From assembly GCA_027600665.1 (NCBI GenBank), contig JADGJL010000846.1:1-12928 (forward strand): DNA of 12,928 bases, written 5' to 3'. Of the stretch, positions 10,260-12,928 are shown one piece after another. The position numbers and the translations under genes were made by a program. The notes beneath the pieces are model-generated. The model did not search any database and was not told where the DNA came from. It was given only the letters and a program-made list of their open reading frames with translations. The DNA comes from Irineochytrium annulatum (lineage: Eukaryota; Chytridiomycota; Chytridiomycetes; Chytridiales; Chytridiaceae). The stretch's first letter is position 1; each line of letters begins with the position of its first letter.

Positions 10260-12928
10260 CTATCCGGTACCTGGAGTCGAAGGGGAGAATAATAAATGTC
10301 TCACGGGCGTGTATTGCGCGGTGATTTTAATGATATCTATGGGTGCGCTAAAAGAGGTCGACTGAAGTAAATTAGAAACGAACGTGGGGAAAAGTCCACC
10401 TTTTCTCTTCATCTCCATCTGCTTCCATTGTGGGTATTGGCGGAAATTCTCAGCTGTACACTTAAAAAGCCTTGTAAAGTCTTCTGTAGACAGATACTGC
10501 TCCACATGCGACGGGTCAACTCCAAGCGGAAGGTCATCCTTCTTTCGAAGCTCCTCGAGGGTGTACACAGCTTTCTCCATCTGATTACGGTTAGAGACGC
10601 AACGCATCGGCAAACTAACTGTCTCAAGAAGTTCATTGACAGGCACGGCTTTCGCTAAAGCCTTCCGGCGATTACGCGGGGTTTTGCGCATCTCGTCCAG
10701 CTGCCGTATGAGCGTCAACATCCAATGTGATTCCACATTTTACAAAAAGCTTACAATCCCGGAGCTCCCCGCAACGTCCTCGTACCCATCATCGAACGCC
10801 ACAAACGCGGACCTGAACCCAGGCGTCTCCCCACCACTCTCGACCATCCAAACCTTGTTCCGCTTTTCTCCATCCTTCGCCGCGCCATCCAACTTTTTCC
10901 TTCCGGTTTCCTTCTTCCAGGCATGCTGAGCGTACGCCAGGGCCGTCTCGAGCGCAAGCCGGACATTCCGATAATCCGAGCGTGCCTCGCTACCAACCCA
11001 CACGTAAATCTCAAAGAAGGCGTCAAGGACGTAGATAGAGGCCTGGTCGAGGTCGGATGGTGCGAAAGGGACAACTTCTTCGGCCTGCAATCCGTTCGCT
11101 TAATAAGACAGTGGTCACTAGAAAGTGTACCGTAGGATGTCCGTTAAGGACGTGTGAGATTCTGAAGAGCCGGCAGCGATAGGCGCCTGCCAGTGACGCT
11201 TTTTGCTTCAAAAACGCCGATGCCGTTTGGGTATCCGCAACAAGAAGCGACTCGTCCTCGAACATTTCTGACCAGAAGGGTTTCGGCTCAAACGAATCCT
11301 CCTCAACCTTCGTCACAGGACTTCCATGCTATCAAAACGTCATCTAAGGCGCAGGTATTTCGATAATAAGATTGAACATCCACTCACAGCCATTCTCTCC
11401 GCGGCACTCATCGCCGCAGCGATCTCATAAGTACACGCCCCCTCCCCGACCCAAACAAACGTGCGCCCATCCCTACAAACGACGAAACAAGACCCTGTGT
11501 TCACGCTCGCCCTCTCCCACGCGGCCTCGACAATCCTTACACCCTCCTCGTCAAAGCCCGACACGTGATAGAGAGCCCTTGCCGCCGCGGAGAACCTCGA
11601 CCGCTGGCCCGTCCGAACGATCATGGGCCGCGACGTCGTCGCCGAGGACGTCGCAACGGGGCCCGACTCGGTCCTGAAGATGGTGAGGAAGTGGGGGGGC
11701 TCACGACCCTGCGTCACTCGGACCTGCCGTGCGCCCGTCTTCTTCTCGATCTCCACCGCGTTGTAAGCCACCGTCGCCTGCTCCGTCTGCGTATGGCACA
11801 AGAGAGTGTCAGCACTTTCAACGTAGAAAACGGCGCCAGAACTCACCGGTTTGCAATGGTCGCCAATCCAGTAATAAACGACCACATCTTCCCTCTCGGC
11901 CCCCTCCCGCCCGGACAGGTGTCGGTACCGCAGCAGGTAACACTCCCCCGAGTAAAGGATGCCGTACTCCTCCTCGGGGACGGCGACAATCTCGCTTCCG
12001 GCGGCAATCCAGACCGTCAAATCCAGCTTCCCGCGGTCGGCCTCGAGCGGCGGCGGTCCTCCCGGTTCCTCACTCCCATCGACCATTGTCCCGTCCGCAT
12101 TGCGCTCCCAGGAAGCAGGCGGCGGTGGCGGGTTGTACATCTTCTCGATGTCGACGCCTTCTGCGTTCCGGACGTTAACTGTGCGATCAGGTTTTTTTGT
12201 TTTTTTTTTTTTGAATGAAAGCTTGATGAGCAACGACATGCGGTTAAGTAATGACAACATTAAACTCACGTCCTCCACGATCATAGATATAGCGGGTCTT
12301 GTCTTTCACCTTCACGTTCCGGGCCGCCTTGACCTCAATCGTGACGCCATCATTCCAGTCGGGGAACGTTTCCATGAACATGACGCTCTCGCCCACATCG
12401 CGCTCGAGATAGACGGGCGCAATAGGATCCTGCTCATTCGCCAGCATCTAATTCATATTCGTCAACGATCTTGCGGTGAACGGGGTGCGGTGGTACAAGT
12501 GATATATCTCACCTGTGCAAACTGCGCCCCAAGCTCGCGATCACTCTCATTCGAATGTCGCCCGCACCAGACGCTGACGCAGTCTCCACGGACATCGAGG
12601 ACGAAGACGCCGCCGCTGTTGATTAGCTTCGACGAGAGGGAGCGCGCATTGGCGGCCAAGATGGTGAACGTATCACCGTCCGACTCCAGTCTACATATAT
12701 TCGCTCAACAATTCGATGGATCGTGTGCGAAAACATGCTTACCCATACAGCACGATTCGCGCGTCCATCCCCTTCTCGAACTCGATATCGTCGCCGCCGT
12801 CCTCCGCGCTCGTCACCACCGCGCGTGCCTCCTCGACGCCCAGCCGCCTCCAAAACTCGCTGAGCTGCTTCGAGAACTCCTTTTCCTCTGGTACCATGTA
12901 TAACTATAAAGCGTCGCATATCCACCAA
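10260..12928 (-). CDS. Supervillin/villin-like actin-binding protein, 5' end outside the window
   Basis: Visible exons in transcript order: 12903-12743, 12690-12513, 12447-12270, 12178-11847, 11786-11388, 11328-11131, 11084-10755, 10700-10260. They give the last 738 residues, or 696 if a 38-nt terminal intron is spliced. The first visible exon opens at an acceptor just before LYMVPEEKEF, so the ATG at 12897 is probably internal and upstream exons are missing. Four gelsolin-like repeats can be followed: one around VFVLDVRGDCVSVWCGR; one around YSGECYLLRYRHL and VVVYYWIG, with the family hallmark RVTQGREPPHFLTIF; one around SCFVVCRDGRTFVWVGEG; and one around SIYVLDAFFEIYVWVGSEAR. Then comes a basic linker and a villin headpiece. 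The piece after the first repeat (VMFMETFPDW) and the spacing recall supervillin more than classical villin. Such proteins bind, bundle or tether F-actin. The subfamily call is from memory and is less sure than gelsolin-repeat plus headpiece. It converges with the RalGAP-beta-like gene. Confidence 0.88.
10362..10399 (-). other. Possible 38-nt terminal intron in the supervillin-like gene
   Basis: On the minus strand a GTGGAC donor at 10399, a CTAAT branch-like site and a CTTCAG acceptor ending at 10362 would remove 38 bases. Splicing changes the end of the headpiece from KRKGGLF plus 42 residues to KRKVDLF followed at once by TAG (10350-10348). Both products keep Leu-Phe at the family's terminal position. 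Against splicing: the donor is weak and 38 is shorter than any other intron here (41 or more). For it: the protein would stop exactly where headpiece proteins stop. Confidence 0.45.
10389..10568 (-). other. Villin headpiece domain coding segment
   Basis: About 60 residues starting at VYTLEELRKK carry the headpiece signature: LPLGVDPSHVEQYLS, then EDFTRLF and ENF supplying the three core phenylalanines, then QYPQWKQMEMKRK and a terminal GLF-type end. The tryptophan and the Lys/Arg-rich last helix that contact F-actin in villin are present, so actin binding is expected. The domain normally ends the protein at its last Phe; here the plain reading frame continues 42 residues further. Confidence 0.92.
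12179..12269 (-). other. Supervillin-like intron with an A-rich tract before its acceptor
   Basis: This 91-nt intron joins the exons coding YIYDRGG and NVRNAEGVD (donor GTGAGT at 12269, acceptor CGCACAG ending at 12179). In the sense strand it contains runs of 13 A and 7 A separated by one C (plus-strand T at 12192-12212), only about 15-35 bases before the acceptor, where a pyrimidine tract would be expected. A branch-like CTTAACC lies upstream of the A run. Confidence 0.7.

Noticed and set aside
12895..12897. ATG at 12897 as the true start of the supervillin-like protein
   Set aside because: A good acceptor (TTTATAG) lies just upstream, the two preceding residues fit the family, and the protein would begin in the middle of the gelsolin-repeat array. 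An internal exon is more likely.
11372..12903. Long plus-strand open frames across the supervillin-like gene
   Set aside because: They run antisense to exons with clear gelsolin repeats, are Arg/Pro/Ser-rich and cross the introns of the real gene. They are shadows of GC-biased codons.
12623..12928. Minus-strand frame opening at the window edge and reading MVDMRRF
   Set aside because: It starts at a TTG and gives a Gly/Arg-rich sequence without homology. The frame reading LYMVPEEKEF and SEFWRRLG from 12903 matches gelsolin-family proteins and joins in phase to the next exon.
1..12928. tRNA, rRNA, CRISPR, insertion sequence or transposon remnants
   Set aside because: I saw no cloverleaf-like A/B boxes, direct repeat arrays, terminal inverted repeats or transposase motifs on either strand.

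Overview
The window looks like nuclear DNA from an early-diverging fungus or a close opisthokont relative. The signs are many short spliceosomal introns (about 41-110 nt, mostly 46-65) with GT..AG ends and often CTAAC/CTGAC-like branch sites, GC-rich coding sequence, and protein families normally seen in animals and basal opisthokonts. I cannot name the species. There is no operon, mobile element, CRISPR array or RNA gene that I can support.

Layout: (1) 1-599 is an upstream/leader region. (2) 600-2848, plus strand, is a complete five-exon gene for an S9C-type prolyl-oligopeptidase-family serine peptidase (acylaminoacyl-peptidase/dipeptidyl-peptidase-like, 644 aa). (3) 2849-4116 is a 1.27 kb intergenic stretch with a T-rich 3' flank and no recognisable gene. 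(4) 4117-10090, plus strand, is a complete 14-exon gene for a homologue of the beta subunit of the Ral GTPase-activating protein complex (about 1747 aa). It has a C-terminal Rap/Ran-GAP-like domain and large Gly/Ser-rich insertions. (5) 10091-10259 is a short AT-rich gap between convergent genes. (6) 10260 to beyond 12928, minus strand, is the 3' two-thirds or so of a supervillin/villin-like gene: four gelsolin-like repeats followed by a C-terminal villin headpiece. Its 5' exons lie outside the window.

The three genes do not form a pathway by position. The RalGAP-beta-like protein should act with a catalytic alpha subunit encoded elsewhere to inactivate a Ral-type small GTPase, and the supervillin-like protein should bind or bundle actin. 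Both are animal-type cytoskeleton/trafficking regulators, which is the most interesting aspect of the window. I found no clearly new system. The best points for a second look are the two competing C-termini of the headpiece, the apparent loss of the catalytic asparagine in the GAP-like domain, and a possible N-terminally extended form of the peptidase. Exon boundaries were assigned by hand from reading frame, splice consensus and remembered family alignments, not from transcript data.
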